A DNA stretch of 64,000 nucleotides from Cryptomeria japonica (Eukaryota; Streptophyta; Pinopsida; Cupressales; Cupressaceae): NCBI RefSeq assembly GCF_030272615.1, contig NC_081405.1, forward strand, positions 315,768,041-315,832,040, given 5' to 3'. Both the position numbers and the translations under genes were made by a program. How positions within the stretch are numbered: the stretch's first letter is position 1; every line of letters begins with the position of its first letter. Shown one piece after another: positions 35,071 to 47,394 of the stretch. The notes under the pieces are model-generated. The model was not told where the DNA came from and made no database searches. It saw nothing but the letters and a program-made list of their open reading frames with translations.

Positions 35071-35078
35071 TATATAAG
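35071..35078 (+). promoter_or_regulatory. TATA box of the antisense ORF in element C
   Basis: ctatataagggg on the plus strand, followed about 25-35 bp later by cattgccaattc, a plausible start. A short ORF opens at 35153 (MAILIQEHRFECQRR). The plus strand is antisense to the element, so this promoter would drive only the mobile-domain ORF. Confidence 0.5.
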
Positions 35079-35152
35079 GGGTTGAATGTATCATTGCCAA
35101 TTCATTTTTACCTCTCAAAGTTAATAATTTGAAAAAAACCTCCTACGAAGAA

Positions 35153-37557
35153 ATGGCAATTCTGATTCAAGAGCATCGATTCGAGTGCCAGAGACGACAT
35201 AATCAACCGCGGAACTACGCCCCAATATTAAGTGATCGATCTTTAACCTTTTAAATTTTAGATTTTTTGATTTTTTGTTGAATTTTTCATTTTTATTTCT
35301 GTTTGAAGTCTTATTTGTCATTTTATCGTACGGTATTATACGTTTTATCGTACGAGTTTCTGAATTTTTTTGTTTTATCATATGGGCATATAGGGTTTGT
35401 CGCTTGCTGTTTACCCTTGTTTCGTATGAGTATGGTCATAAGAGACCATTTAGTTGTGCGACATGATACTATTTGTCATATTAGACTGTTTAATCATTCG
35501 ACTCGTAGTGTTTGCTCGTACGAGTTGCTACATGTCTGTGGTAACTCGTATGGAAAACAACAAGTATTTTTGAAGGTCTAAAGAGCAATTTTTTATTTTG
35601 AATGTTATAATTTTGGATTCTTTAGCATGTTCAACATATTCTTAGTGCAAATTAGGTCATGTACTGATGATTTGTGTGGTCAATTTTATAGATTCAGTTG
35701 TCAGATATTCATTTTTGGTGTATATTTTTACCGACGATGAGATTAATGCGTGATATATCAGATGCACAAAGAGGTCATATAGGGTTGTGTGGATTTGGAT
35801 ATTTGTTACAAACACTCAATATCCATGTGAATCACAGTATACTGATCGCATTAGTTGAGTGTTTTCATTTTGAGCATAACACTTTTCATTTACCAGTTGG
35901 AGAGATGACCATCATGTCAGAGGATATATATAGAATATTGAGGATTCTGTTTGTTGGAGATAAGGTAGATTATGATTCTACTCCATGATCAGGTATTTTG
36001 GCTCTTAGACTTATATTCCATGATGAGACTATCCTTGATCGCACTATCACTTGGGACAATTTGATGAGTAGGTATGGTGCAGAGTACCCTTTGGCTTGCG
36101 TTTTGGCTAGCATGATTGGTTGTTTTGTGATGCCTGATAGAGGACAACAAGGATTTTTATGTGGATTGGGCAGAATGCTAGAGAGGTTGTTGACTCATCC
36201 AATGAGATTAGGGTGGGGATCATGCTTATTCACTCACATGTACCATGAGATGCATGAGATTATCTATCGTGAGGGAAAGAGCATGGAAACAAGTGTCTTA
36301 GTTTTGCAGGTATGGGTATAGGAGTATATCCCAATATGCAGACCTATTGTAGATGATTTACGGGAGGCACACCAACCTATTGTATGCTGTTACTCAGGTT
36401 ATGTTACACAGCCCCACCTGGGCAAGCCTGACTTTTGGAGGAGGCAGTTGGATGATTTGATCGCTTTAGTATGGAGATCGTATATGGGTCTAGATCTATG
36501 GGATGATTGGAGAGAATAGAGGAAATATATGTTTATGAATCGACCTCTGATTGGTAGATTGGCTTCTATTATTGAGCGATTTGTAGTATTAGGGTGATGG
36601 GACAGTATGGGAGACCGCATAGTATATCCCAGGAGTTCACAACCTATGCTAGATATGGGGAGGAGGAGAGACGAGGATGGGTACCGAGACTGTCATATGC
36701 GTTGAGCATGCATGAGTTAGCAGGTTTACAACTCCAGAGATGGGATTATCTAGAGGATGTGGCAGACGTGGGGGTATTGCCATAGTATAGAGATTGGTTT
36801 CAGAGACATCCTTTTCCTTGGTTTACAGATCTTGGAGAGCATGTGCCTCTTATAGAGGAGGTTGAGGAGGATGCTCGAGCACAGGCACATGTACTAGGTC
36901 AGGTACAGGGATGGGTGTAGGTACAGGGACAAAGAGAAGATGTACCTAGGTGGACAGGAGGTGATCCTGGTGCTAGTAGTAGCAGGGAAACAACGCGAGG
37001 TTGACAATGACAGATAGGGGAGGGTGGATCCTTAGGAGTTGTTGGGGTTGAGGCTGGCGGTTCTAGGGCAGCAAAAGTTGGAGGTGAGGAGGAGAGAGAG
37101 GCTCCTAGATAGGTTAGGTAGCGGAGGTATGAGCAGGGAGGCAAAGATGGGGAGAGAGTAGGCAGTACCAAACGTAGTACGGTCTTTGAGGGCAAGGATG
37201 ATAGGTTTGCAGTCACAGTTGATAGTGGCGCAAACGCAGCCGGCAGAGCGAGACCAATAGATTGTTGAGATCAGAGCTGAATGCGATCGACAACTTACAA
37301 AGGTGAGAGAAGAGCGAGATTAGCAACTTGCAGAGGTGAGAGCAGAGCGAGATGCTCTTCAGCGAGAAGTTTTGCATCAGATGAGTCATGCATCTTATTA
37401 TGTTGCAACTTATAGCATAGCGGTCCCAGTAGCATAGTAGTTTGTTCTGTATTCTTAGTATATGGCTCAATCTGAGGAAGCTAGGGCACCCAGATAGGAT
37501 GTCGATCAGCAGGCACCACCTCCTCCACCTGATGATGAGGGAGAGGTAGAGAGCTAG
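35153..37557 (+). pseudogene. plant mobile domain (PMD) protein, antisense in element C
   Basis: From 35698 the plus strand encodes a plant-mobile-domain (aminotransferase-like, MAIN/MAIL-type) protein. Motifs: LCGFGYLLQTLNI, LIALVECFHFEHNTFHLPVG, EMTIMSEDIYRILRI, RYGAEYPLACVLAS, KPDFWRRQLDDLIALVW and YRDWFQRHPFPWF. A charged coiled coil (VRAERDALQREV) and Pro-rich end PPPPPDDEGEVES close at 37557. The 35153-35697 part may be a first exon or leader plus intron (inference). At least five stops and a shift near 36590 inactivate it. To my knowledge PMD proteins occur both as host genes (silencing, development) and as extra ORFs in Tat-type gypsy and Mutator-like elements, which fits this place near the 3' LTR. 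Confidence 0.8.
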
Positions 37558-40500
37558 ATTTGTTATATCTCCTAGATTTTGTTATATACCCCATTTTTGT
37601 AGCCTATACGATTCTTTCTCCGATGAGACATTGTATATGACAGTTGATATCATTTGTACTCTTAGATACTGTGATTATGACGAGATATACATGCTCTTGA
37701 TTTGATTTCATCGTACTTATGTTGATTGATTATGAGATGTCTTTCTATATGCTTTATTCTATATGTATGCATATCTTTTTAGTATGGATATATGTAATTC
37801 AAATGAATATGGATATTTTTTTTTCATTTCTTTTTCATATGCAAATAAATGATGAAAATGAGTAACTAGTAATGCAAATGTTTAGTTTTTTTATGCAATA
37901 ATATGAGTGCAAATAAATATATAATGAAATGTATGGATCTATATAAGATGCTTATGTATGCAACTAACATCTCAATATACAAGTACTCGATCGGAGAAAT
38001 GATGATGAAAAAGAGACCACTTAGTTGAGATATGATGATTGCTTCAGACTCTCATTCAAAAGATAAAGAGATGATTGTTATCATGCTGAAATCACTTGAA
38101 AGGCATAAAAATTAGAATGAATGCAACCTAAACTTAGTCACTGGATTTGGAATGCTTAATCTGCACCATTGAGTTTTTTACAAACACAATAGGTAAAACA
38201 GAGTTCCTTCCTTTATATTTGCAATATTAATTATCTTGTCCGCAATGACCCTTTTATCGTTCATATCCTTGGACAAATTACGCATGCATATAGATTGCAC
38301 AATAAAGAAATTCCCTCAAAACAGACAAAGAAATGACTCCAACCTCCTTGTAGCATACAAATAAGTGGAGTTGAGGTATGTGTGGTGATTTCGCCTTGAT
38401 GTGAAGGCACTTATCACAAACACCCAACTTAATAGATGTTTATGGATCATCAGAATCACTCCTACAAGCAGAAAACAAAGAAAAGTATTATGCCCCCAAT
38501 CTTTGCTCCTCTTAGTCAAGATAGACTTCCTCGAGTTACTCAGAGGGAATAATAATCAAAAACTAATTTAATAGACAACACACAAAGAAAATTTCAATCA
38601 TATCTCAAACAGTTTAGTGATTATTTTCAGTAGTCTTGTTTTGCTTGTTTACTCAATGATAAAACTCAACGGTAGTGTGGAGATAGGTGACTGAATCAGA
38701 TTGGATGACTTGGTACTACCGACAAAAAGATGACTTGGTTAAACTGCTCAGTACATTTAGATTGATCAATCAATTACTCTAAGACAAGGACATTGATCAG
38801 TTTCAAGCCGTGAGGGTTCCAAAAGAACCAGGATGTCACAAAAGTGACTAAAATATAAAGCAAAAATGCAGCACTTCACTGCAAGAGACAAGACTAAACT
38901 AGATGAAATCCAGCAGCCATATTGATCTATGTCATTGTTTTGATTTGATCATTGATAGGAATGTCTAGTATCAAAGAGTAAGTACCCCGTATAAGACCGA
39001 TCTGTCTGGTTTCGAGCGTACACTTCCTTGTATAAGACATGTTGATGTTTGATACAGCTTGATAGATAGATTAACAAGACATGTGATAAGTTTGATTGCA
39101 GACTTTGAGAGTTTGTCTATTGTTGATTTGGTTTGATGGATGGTCTATGTTTTTTTTCTTTGATTTTTCAGTTTTTTGATTTTGTGAGTTTTTTTAATTT
39201 TTAGGATTTTTTTCAAGACATTTTATGATTTTTTATGATTTTTTTTTCTAGCTATGCCCCCAGTAAACAAACCTATATGACATGATGATCTACAAAATGC
39301 ATGTGGAGACAATGAATTTTTGATATGACCTATGTTAATGCAATATGCATGATGAAGATGCATTTCCTATTCGAACAAGGATGACCATGTTTGTTCAACA
39401 TTTTGTAATACACCAATTGAATTGGAGGTACACACCATTTCATAGATAAGCGGTCAATCGATCCACAAGGTCCCTTGGAACATCCAAATTAACACACTTA
39501 GTGACTAAGATTTACAAATTGAGATGCAGAGAACTTACCCATAGATTCTTGAAACTTTGATCTTTTGTTTCCCATGTGAGTGCAAATGAGATAATTCCTT
39601 CTTTTGTGTTCACTAAAGATCCTTAGCATCCTATATGACTTGCTACATGGATTATTCTAACTTCAAAAGCATCCCGAATAGAGCCTCGCTTCCAGTAAGA
39701 TTTTAGAGATTTGATGAGGGTATAGACTAATTTCTCATTAATATTGCTCCATTGCCAGCAGGCATTCATAGCCCTGATGGAGTTACTCACATGTTCCAAT
39801 AATTAAGCTTTTTTTCACATCCACATGAGTGATATTTCAGTTATATATCATTTCTCTTTTGCCTTGAGATGAATATTTGGCATAACACTTTTTATTTTTT
39901 ATTTTCTTGCCTTGACTTGTAAGTAATGAAACCTACTTGGGTGTGACAATTACAGTGGCGCTGAAGTAGAATGCTAGATTTTTCACTAGTCATATGATCA
40001 ACTAGGTATCTCAAATGAATTAGAGATTTTGTTAATTTGTTTGAGATATAGCAATTGATAGATTTTGGGTTAACAATCTCAAATAGTGAAATCACTACCC
40101 AACCATAAGTAAAGTGTCGTCACATGGTGATGTTGAAAATGAATGACCTTAGGACCTCAAAGACTTCATGTAAAAATATATAAGAAAGGAGACAACCCTT
40201 GTTTTCCTTGAATGCAAACAAATGATAAACTTGGACAACTGCCTTGTTTTATTAATGCTACTATATGCAAATGCATAAATTTTGCGAATGCGATGCATTT
40301 GAAAAAGAAACTATATGTGATGCAGTGATTTTAAGAAAATGATATGCAATGCAGAAAGAAAATGCTAAACTAACCCATCCCTTAGATATAATATTGTTTA
40401 AGGTGTATGTCATTCATAGGGTCAGGGAGTTTTGTGTAGGTAGTTCACTAGTCCAACATAAAGATGTCTTTCCAAGAAGGACTCAACTAAGTGTACATGT

Positions 40501-40562
40501 TCAACATCTCCAATGTTGATTTCCTTAGTTTTTGGATTTTGTGATGAAACTAGGGTAAAGTC
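37558..40562. other. element C interior without recognisable genes
   Basis: AT-rich; this is where pol would be expected. I find no RT, RNase H or integrase motif on either strand. One minus-strand stretch (39800-39533) reads protein-like for about 85 codons with one stop (NACWQWSNINEKLVYTLIKS, RGSIRDAFEVRIIHVASHIG) and ends CTATGG|GTAAGT, a good donor site. Its identity is unknown. Confidence 0.5.
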
Positions 40563-42311
40563 TTATGCAAAGGATTGGATAAGGGGAATGGAAGGATGAA
40601 AAATAGGTTTTGGATAATGGACTAGATATTGAAAGTTTGGTGCATGAGTGAATGGAAACGTTTGTGGGATCACCATTGGCACACATCTTGAGGGATGGTG
40701 GATTGATGGAGGAAAAGTGGATCTCAAATTTTGAGATTGGGATGTAGGAACAACCAGGGATTTTGGGACATAATGATTTAAAATGGATGAAGGAGGTAAT
40801 GGAGAAATAGATTTGGAAAGTTTGGATGGATGAACAACAATCTTGGATGTTGATTTGGATTTTTCTTTAGACTGTTGTGCTTCAAGGAGACGCTTAGGGA
40901 GCCACATGGTTTTTGATTTTTCATGTTTTTATAGTTCCTTGGAATGCATTGCTTCTACAAGTGCCTTAGGAACCCATATAGCTTTTGATTTTGCTTCCTT
41001 TTGCTCGATGAGCCTTTGTGTCCTTCTAGATGGATGGAAGGTATGCAAAGATGTACGCCTTTGTTGATCATGCATAAGGGATGGAGGAATATAGGATAAT
41101 GGATAGAAGAGATGAAGGGGAAGGCATGTACTTGGCTTTTGGTTTAGTAAGGGTACTAACATTTTGAGGAATGTCACTGAGACCATGACCCTTAATATTG
41201 TCTTTAACATGGAGGGGTTCTTGCTTGTGAAGGTCTACCCCTTTGCGTTTATAAATATTTTGACTTTTAGGATCATGGGAGGGGAGGGATTTGTAGGCAT
41301 GACATATCCTTGAGGTGAACATGGAGGATTATGAAAAGGAGATGAAGGTATACTTTTATCTTGATGTGGAAGAGGACCATTAGATAGAGTAGGAAGGGTG
41401 TTTGACTCTTCATTTTGAATAGGATCGTTTGAAAAGGTGGAAGAGGCATCATGATCTTTCTTAGGAAGGATGATTTTATCTTGAGATGGAAGGGGATAAT
41501 CTTGGAAGAAATGGAAAGGCATAATGGGATCCTCATGGGATTCTAGGGAGGTAGGATCTTTTTCAACCATTGGATGGGATGGCCCTCGAGATAGCCCTTG
41601 AGGGTCAACATGAAAAGTTTCATCATTAGGTTCATTATTTGAGGGATATGATATGTACTGTTGTTGAGAAACCTTAGGAGATGGAGGCATCATGGAAGAG
41701 ATGGAGGCTACATGTGGGCAATTGCTAGACACTGGTTCATAATTTTGATCATGCTTGGTAATGACATCTAGTTTCTCCTTAGGTGAATTTTTAGGATCTC
41801 CGATTTCAATAGCACCATCATCAAGGAGGTCTTGAATTTTATGTTTTAATTCCATACACATTGAAGTCTTATGCTTTTTATTTCTATGATATGCACAATA
41901 ATTACTCAAAATTTCACATCCCCATGTGGTCTTTTTAGGCAATATGATAAGATTGTGCTTAAGAAGATCTTCCAAAGTTGACTCAATAGATTGCCCCAAA
42001 GGTGTAAACTGTCTATCTAGGGGATAGATGTCTTTTTGTCTTGGTGAAGGTGTCTTGTGATCTTGTATGAGATTTGAATTTGAATTTTCAATTACTTTCT
42101 GTTCCACCTTATGTAATTGTTTTAGCATTTCTTGAAGTCTAGTGTTCTTAATATCATGAAATTTTATCTCAAGAGGGGTCATTGAATCTTTTTGTTGGGT
42201 TTGAATGTCATATATTTCTCTCTTGAGATATTGAATTTGATGGGCCAAGGTAGCCATGAACTTCTTACTTTTGTTAGAATTTTTTGAAGAGCTTCTGGTT
42301 TGAACAAGCAT
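40563..42311 (-). pseudogene. element C gag-like frame (Tat type, capsid missing)
   Basis: The first frame (42311-41235, 358 codons) opens MLVQTRSSSKNSNKSKKF, then a coiled coil, then FTPLGQSIESTLEDLL and a CX2HX4HX4C knuckle (YCAYHRNKKHKTSMC) followed by LKHKIQDLLDDGAIEI. Element D has the same order (FTPLNESLHSIMNKLL-like segment, then knuckle, then GKIQDLI). Pro/Ser-rich sequence follows, and after frameshifts two further pieces (41210-40929 and 40907-40563) carry the repeated motif W-x-P-K-x-L-x-E-A. The retrotransposon capsid domain present in D is absent, so this gag could not assemble alone. Confidence 0.7.
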
Positions 42312-44304
42312 TTACAACCGACGGGATCGAGAGCTAGATGTGATGCAGAAGTCAAGATGAAATCAGGGCTAGTTATGCATTTAACATAGTGATTGAGAAA
42401 GGTGACTAAGACCTAGTCTAGTTTTAAGAATGATCTATCCTATATAAGACGTAATGTAAGCAACCTAGGCTGATTAAGTTTGATAAGTGATTGATAAGAA
42501 ATTTGATAAGTTTGATAATCGATAAAGTTGTGCAACACAATGACAGGGATACACTATCGAGGTTGTTTATACTCAGTATGAAAAAGTATAGATATACACT
42601 CACTGTAGACCAATTAGGCAAGTATAACAGTTTTGGAAAAGTGTGCAAACAGACAAGTTTCTGGACTGACAAAATCAAAAATTTGTATGACAGAGTATTC
42701 AGACCTAGATGATAGGCAATTTCTCATACGAGTTGCTGCCTATACTCACATGATAGTTTAAGGTTCTCTAGATGACAATCTGATGAGGATAATGATTACT
42801 TGTACAAAAATGTTTCAAAGGTCAGAGGACAATTCTGAGGACCAAGACGATAATTCTAACATAAATGAACAACAAATTGACATGATGAATTCAAACTCAT
42901 ACGATAATAGGTCTATAACTGGATGACAAAAAGGCAGACTCATATGACAATATATGTATATCCAGATGATAATTAAGTAGAATCGTACGATAGAGGACTG
43001 GACAAAGACTAGTTTCTTATACATACATAGTTTTGATAACTGAGTTTTTGATGTTGTTGATTATTTTCTCTAGTTTTAGTATTTCAGTTTCAGTTTCAAG
43101 GATGAAAACATAGTAAACACGTAAGATGTATAATGAATTCAAGCACAACACGCTAACCCTATGAAAGTTGTCTTAGAGAAGAAAACATTTGCTTGCAGAT
43201 TCAGGTACACACCCAATAGCTAATCAGAATACGATCATTGAGTCTCACACAATGGGTTCTCAATGTCGTATTAGCCGACTCCAAATACTAATGGGGGCAC
43301 GAAATGGCAAGTATCTTGGGAGAGTTACTATCTCCCTTGCACAAAGATCATCCCCCTTTCGGAGGTGAATCAGGTAGCCTCTATCTTATAGTTCTTAGTA
43401 AGGAATTCCATTTGAAATTACCCCTTGAAGTCACGCAAGCATTATTGAGGCCTATAGCTCAACAAGGTACTGAAACAAGCTGTAGTTATGTAAATGTGAT
43501 TGAGACCACGAGGCCCTACAAAATACCCGATATGAGAGATCTCAAAGAGAAAACTCAAATAATCCAGTCCTCTAAGACTTTAATCACTAGAGGCTTATTT
43601 ATTATAGTGAGTTGGAATGCTCAGGTCCAACTGTACTCACTTGGCTCATTCTCACATGGTGATTACTTTTTCCCACTACGATAGGATTGCTAAAGGTACA
43701 CAAATCTCAAACTTAGAAAAAGCTTTGAGGGTCTAGATTTCTGATTGTTTGTGCAAACAAGAGCATACTCTCCCACCTCTTAGATTTTTCTTAAAATACA
43801 AAAGACAGATTTGTTCATTAACCAGATAGAATTTAAGTGCCTAAAAAAATGAATTTAAAGAATACACGAAGTTCACTTGAATCTCCTCAGGCAACCTGTA
43901 AAAACAACGAATCAGTAGTCATATTGTTTTTGTGCGACTCGTGTGTTCTTCGAGAAACGTTCTGCAAAAATTGGTTAGGCTGTCAAAATATCTCAGGAAG
44001 ACAAAAACTAAGCCAGGGTTAGCATTAGTACTTTTAAAATCCAATTACAAAAACCCTAAAAATGCAATATGTTTTAATACCAAAAACCAGAAAATCGTAC
44101 GATAATTCTCACCCTGTTGTATGATAATTCACAACAAACTGTAGGAGAACTGCAGATTGTCGTTCGAGCCTCTATTAAAAATCATATGAGTTTTTGCAGC
44201 AATTTTACGAAAAAAATCCAAAAAATAAAAATGAGATAATCTATAAGGCCAAAATTTGAAGTCTTTTTCCCCACGGTGGGTGCTAAAAAGGTGTGTGTGA
44301 AAAG
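42312..44304 (-). other. element C 5' leader and primer region
   Basis: About 2 kb between the 5' LTR and gag, a long leader. AGCACCCACCGTGGGG near 44258-44275 (minus strand) is the probable, slightly displaced primer site. The palindrome TCGTACGA recurs here (42983, 44095), as it does near the antisense ORF. The 126-codon plus-strand frame at 43304-43684 has no recognisable motif. Confidence 0.55.
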
Positions 44305-45477
44305 TGGAATAAGGATCTGCAAGCTGTAAGACACATCACTTCAATTAAGTCATTGCATACATGGTTAGACAGATATAATCATGAATATAAAAACCATAAA
44401 AAGTCGACCTATTGCCTTCTAAAAGATGCGAGTATAGACTTGCTCTCAAATTTGTCTAAGCAATACCAATGACTAGACTACACCAAGACGAAGGATTTAA
44501 TCTATATGAGCACAAGATTAAGCTAAATGTATGCAAGATTAAGCTAGATAGATGAATATTAAGCTAGATAAATAATAAGCTAGATGAATGAATAATAAAC
44601 TAAATGAATTCAAGAAATCATGATTAAAATAAGTATGCCAAAAGCTAAACTAAGATGCAATAATCTCAAAGCACAATATTTTCAATGACTCTAGAGAAAA
44701 AACTGCACAATAACAATAAATCTCTAGGGTGTTTTGAATGAGAGCTGAAGGCTGAATTTATAGAGACTCAAAAGAGAGAGCAACAGTCAAGATCGATTAA
44801 CAATGAGTGGTTGAGATTTCTCAAAAAAAAAACATAATTGAAATAATTGAGAGATCAGATTAAGTTAATCTTGAGATAGATTCCAATTATAGCTTGACTG
44901 AATGCATTCAAATTATAAGTTCGAGTTTGCATTGGAGATAAAGTTAGTTGATTCCATGCACTTGAGATAAAAATAGGTGATTCCATGCACATTTCTTTAA
45001 TTTGCTCAAGATTCTTATTTAGAAAAAGCCTATTAAATGCAACCGAACCTCTTTCCTCAAGAAAAGCTTTGAGTTTTAATTTTAGAGAAAATGATTAATT
45101 CAATTATCTCAATTTTAGAAAAATAAATATCTTAAGTTTGATTTCTTCTATTTTCTTTTGCAGATTAATTTGTCTTTTTATGATAAATCTCTTTTTGTAA
45201 ATTAATTCCTTTTTTTTGTGATTTAAATGGAAATTTTATTTATTAATCAAATATGCTAGGATATTTAATTAAATAAATAGGATAATTGATTAAAATGATT
45301 AATTAATTAAATAAATATTTAATTAATATAGAGTGATTTATTTGCCATATAACATTAATGATTGAAGAATTAATTAATTAGGTGCTCAAGGTTGATTTAA
45401 TTGCCTTTGGTTAGGACCTTGGTGATGTTGTCGAGATTAGGGCCCATGGTTTTGGTGACCATTTTTAGGGTATTACA
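44305..45477 (-). repeat. element C 5' LTR (right copy)
   Basis: 1173 bp, colinear with 32860-34093 with small deletions. Ends tggaataagg and ggtattaca on the plus strand. Confidence 0.9.
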
Positions 45478-47193
45478 GATACATATCAAATGGAGGTTTT
45501 AGACCCAAGGACTTCATGGGTTACGCCTATGGGGTATGAAATAGGAGAAGATATATTGATTATTTATGTTGAAGACCTCCTATCCAAACTGGTAGATCCT
45601 AATGTATCTAGGTTTGGAACTTTTAAAGAGAAATCAATAGAGGTACATGTTGAATTGGATAAACCGGTTATTGCAAAGAAAGTTAGAAAAAAGGTTGAAC
45701 AATTTGCAATTGACCAAGGGTTCACAAATGAGATGATTTCTGAAGCTAGAGAAAAGTTTGAAGAAAGACAAGAAGGATCCTCTAGTGCCTCAACCGGTAC
45801 TGGCACCGATAGACAAACAAGAAGTATAGTTGTTAAGGAGAAGCCCCCTCCTCCTCCTAAGATCTAGATTAGAAGAAAACGTAAGGAAGCTAAGCCTCAA
45901 GTTCCTAAAGTGAAAGAAGTGTACAGGAAAAGGAAGAAACAACAAGCACAAAAGACTCTTGAGACTGTTGTAGAGGATATGGGTGAAGATATTGATTCTG
46001 AAGGTGAAAAGAAGGAATTAAGGGCCAGCGGAAAGAAATCCAAAGTGGTTGGATCACCTATTGTGAAATTTGTAAAGCAACTGGTAAGTAAACTTCATTT
46101 GAAAAGATGTTGGAGAAATTAAGAAAGTATGGTATTTTGGTTCATGTAAAGAGACATTATGACAATTTTGGTGAAGATGAGCAAAAGAAAATTGAAGATA
46201 CTATTGTTTAGTTTATGAACAAGTATAGTAAAGCATTGATTGAGCTGCAAGATTTAATATTTGATTCTTTGTGTAATAAATTGAAAGCAAGATGGAAGAC
46301 TGCTATAAAGTAGGATAAATAATTAATTGAATTTGTATTGATACACTTGCAACCGGAAACCTCTAGGGAAGATATTCAAGAAATTATTTCTAAGTCTAGA
46401 CCATTATTTTTGACAAAGAAGAGGTTGACAAAATTGCTTGTCGGTGAATCTCAGTCAGTACATGTTGAGAGTGAGCAAATTTTGAAGAAGTTTTTAGGAC
46501 TTATTCCTAAAGAAAAGGAACCGAAGAGAACTTAGGGAGAAGATCTCCCTGATAATTTGAATATTGATGATATTATACGAGATGAGATTGTTTTTGCTGA
46601 CACATCAGTTGATAAAAGCACTAAGCAAGATACAATCATTATCCCTAATGAAGGACATTGATAGAGACAAAGTAGGGCTTACTGTAAACATGGACCTAAT
46701 TAAAGAAGCATTACAAATCAAAGGTAAAATCCTTTCCACAATTGCCAATTTTTCATTGTTTTGTGATGATCTTGAGAAGAAGAAGTAGGAAGCTCGACAT
46801 GAGCTTAAATTTTTGAGTGAATATTTTAACCCCTTGAGTGATTTTGCAATCAATTTTGGTAGAATGGTGATTGCACTACAGTAGAAGGTTAAGGTTTATG
46901 AAGTTGAACAGGTAAAAAGGACAACTTCACTACAGGAGTTGCAGACCTTATTAGTCCCTAAGATAGAAATTTTGTAGATAGGATATAAGGAGACCGGGGC
47001 TATCTTGGCTACACCAGAGATGAGAAAACCTAATGCAATGGAGGAGATTGCATTTCAGATCAAGACACATACTAAGATCACAAGAACACTTTTGGCAACT
47101 TGGCATAATGACTTGAAACTTTTAAAGTCTAATTTTGCATATGTTTATCTTAAAATGGCTTTGTAAAACATTTTGAACTCTTATATTTGGTAA
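45478..47193 (+). pseudogene. element A ORF2, unknown family, 3' segment
   Basis: Continues ORF2 after element C: YQMEVLDPRTSWVTPMGYE, then a Lys/Glu-rich helical part, a Pro run (KEKPPPPPK) and very basic linkers (RRKRKEAK, YRKRKKQQ) that could be a nuclear localisation signal (inference). A long helical C-terminal part follows, with stops and at least two frameshifts. Removing 5 bp, the size of a target duplication, at the C insertion puts the two segments in one frame. Total ORF2 is roughly 850-900 codons. No enzyme motif is seen. Confidence 0.65.
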
Positions 47194-47394
47194 TGTAAAT
47201 TTTGATATATATTGCGTTTATCTTTTCATGTATTTGCTTACCTTTGTCATTGCTATCAGAGGGGGAGTAGTATGTCAGTCAAAATTTTGTAATAGCATGT
47301 AATTGCTAAGGGGAGTTTTAAGTCATATTTTTTGTAATGTGACACTTAATCAAAATTATTCCTAAGTGTTGCCATCAATGCCAAAGGGGGAGAT
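47194..47394 (+). other. element A 3' spacer with polypurine tract
   Basis: Holds several G-rich words (cagagggggagtag, ctaaggggag) and ends in caaagggggagat, directly before the 3' LTR. This last one is the likely plus-strand primer. Confidence 0.75.

Larger units (their letters stand above)
32860..45477 (-). mobile_element. element C: Ty3/gypsy Tat-like element with gag fragment and antisense ORF
   Basis: Inserted into ORF2 of element A. LTRs are 32860-34093 and 44305-45477, minus-strand ends TGTAATACCC...TTATTCCA. On the minus strand: 5' LTR, a primer region with AGCACCCACCGTGGGG (close to the GCGCCCACCGTGGGG word I associate with Tat-type gypsy elements), a 2-kb leader, a gag-like frame, 3 kb without recognisable genes, an oppositely oriented plant-mobile-domain ORF, and polypurine tract AAAGAGGGGCAAA before the 3' LTR. 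No RT or integrase is found. The flanks (atggt, gatac) do not match as a target duplication. Confidence 0.82.

Noticed and set aside
35121-35381. Minus-strand frame opposite the antisense promoter of element C
   Set aside because: Basic, low-information sequence opposite the TATA region; no family match and no context for a gene.
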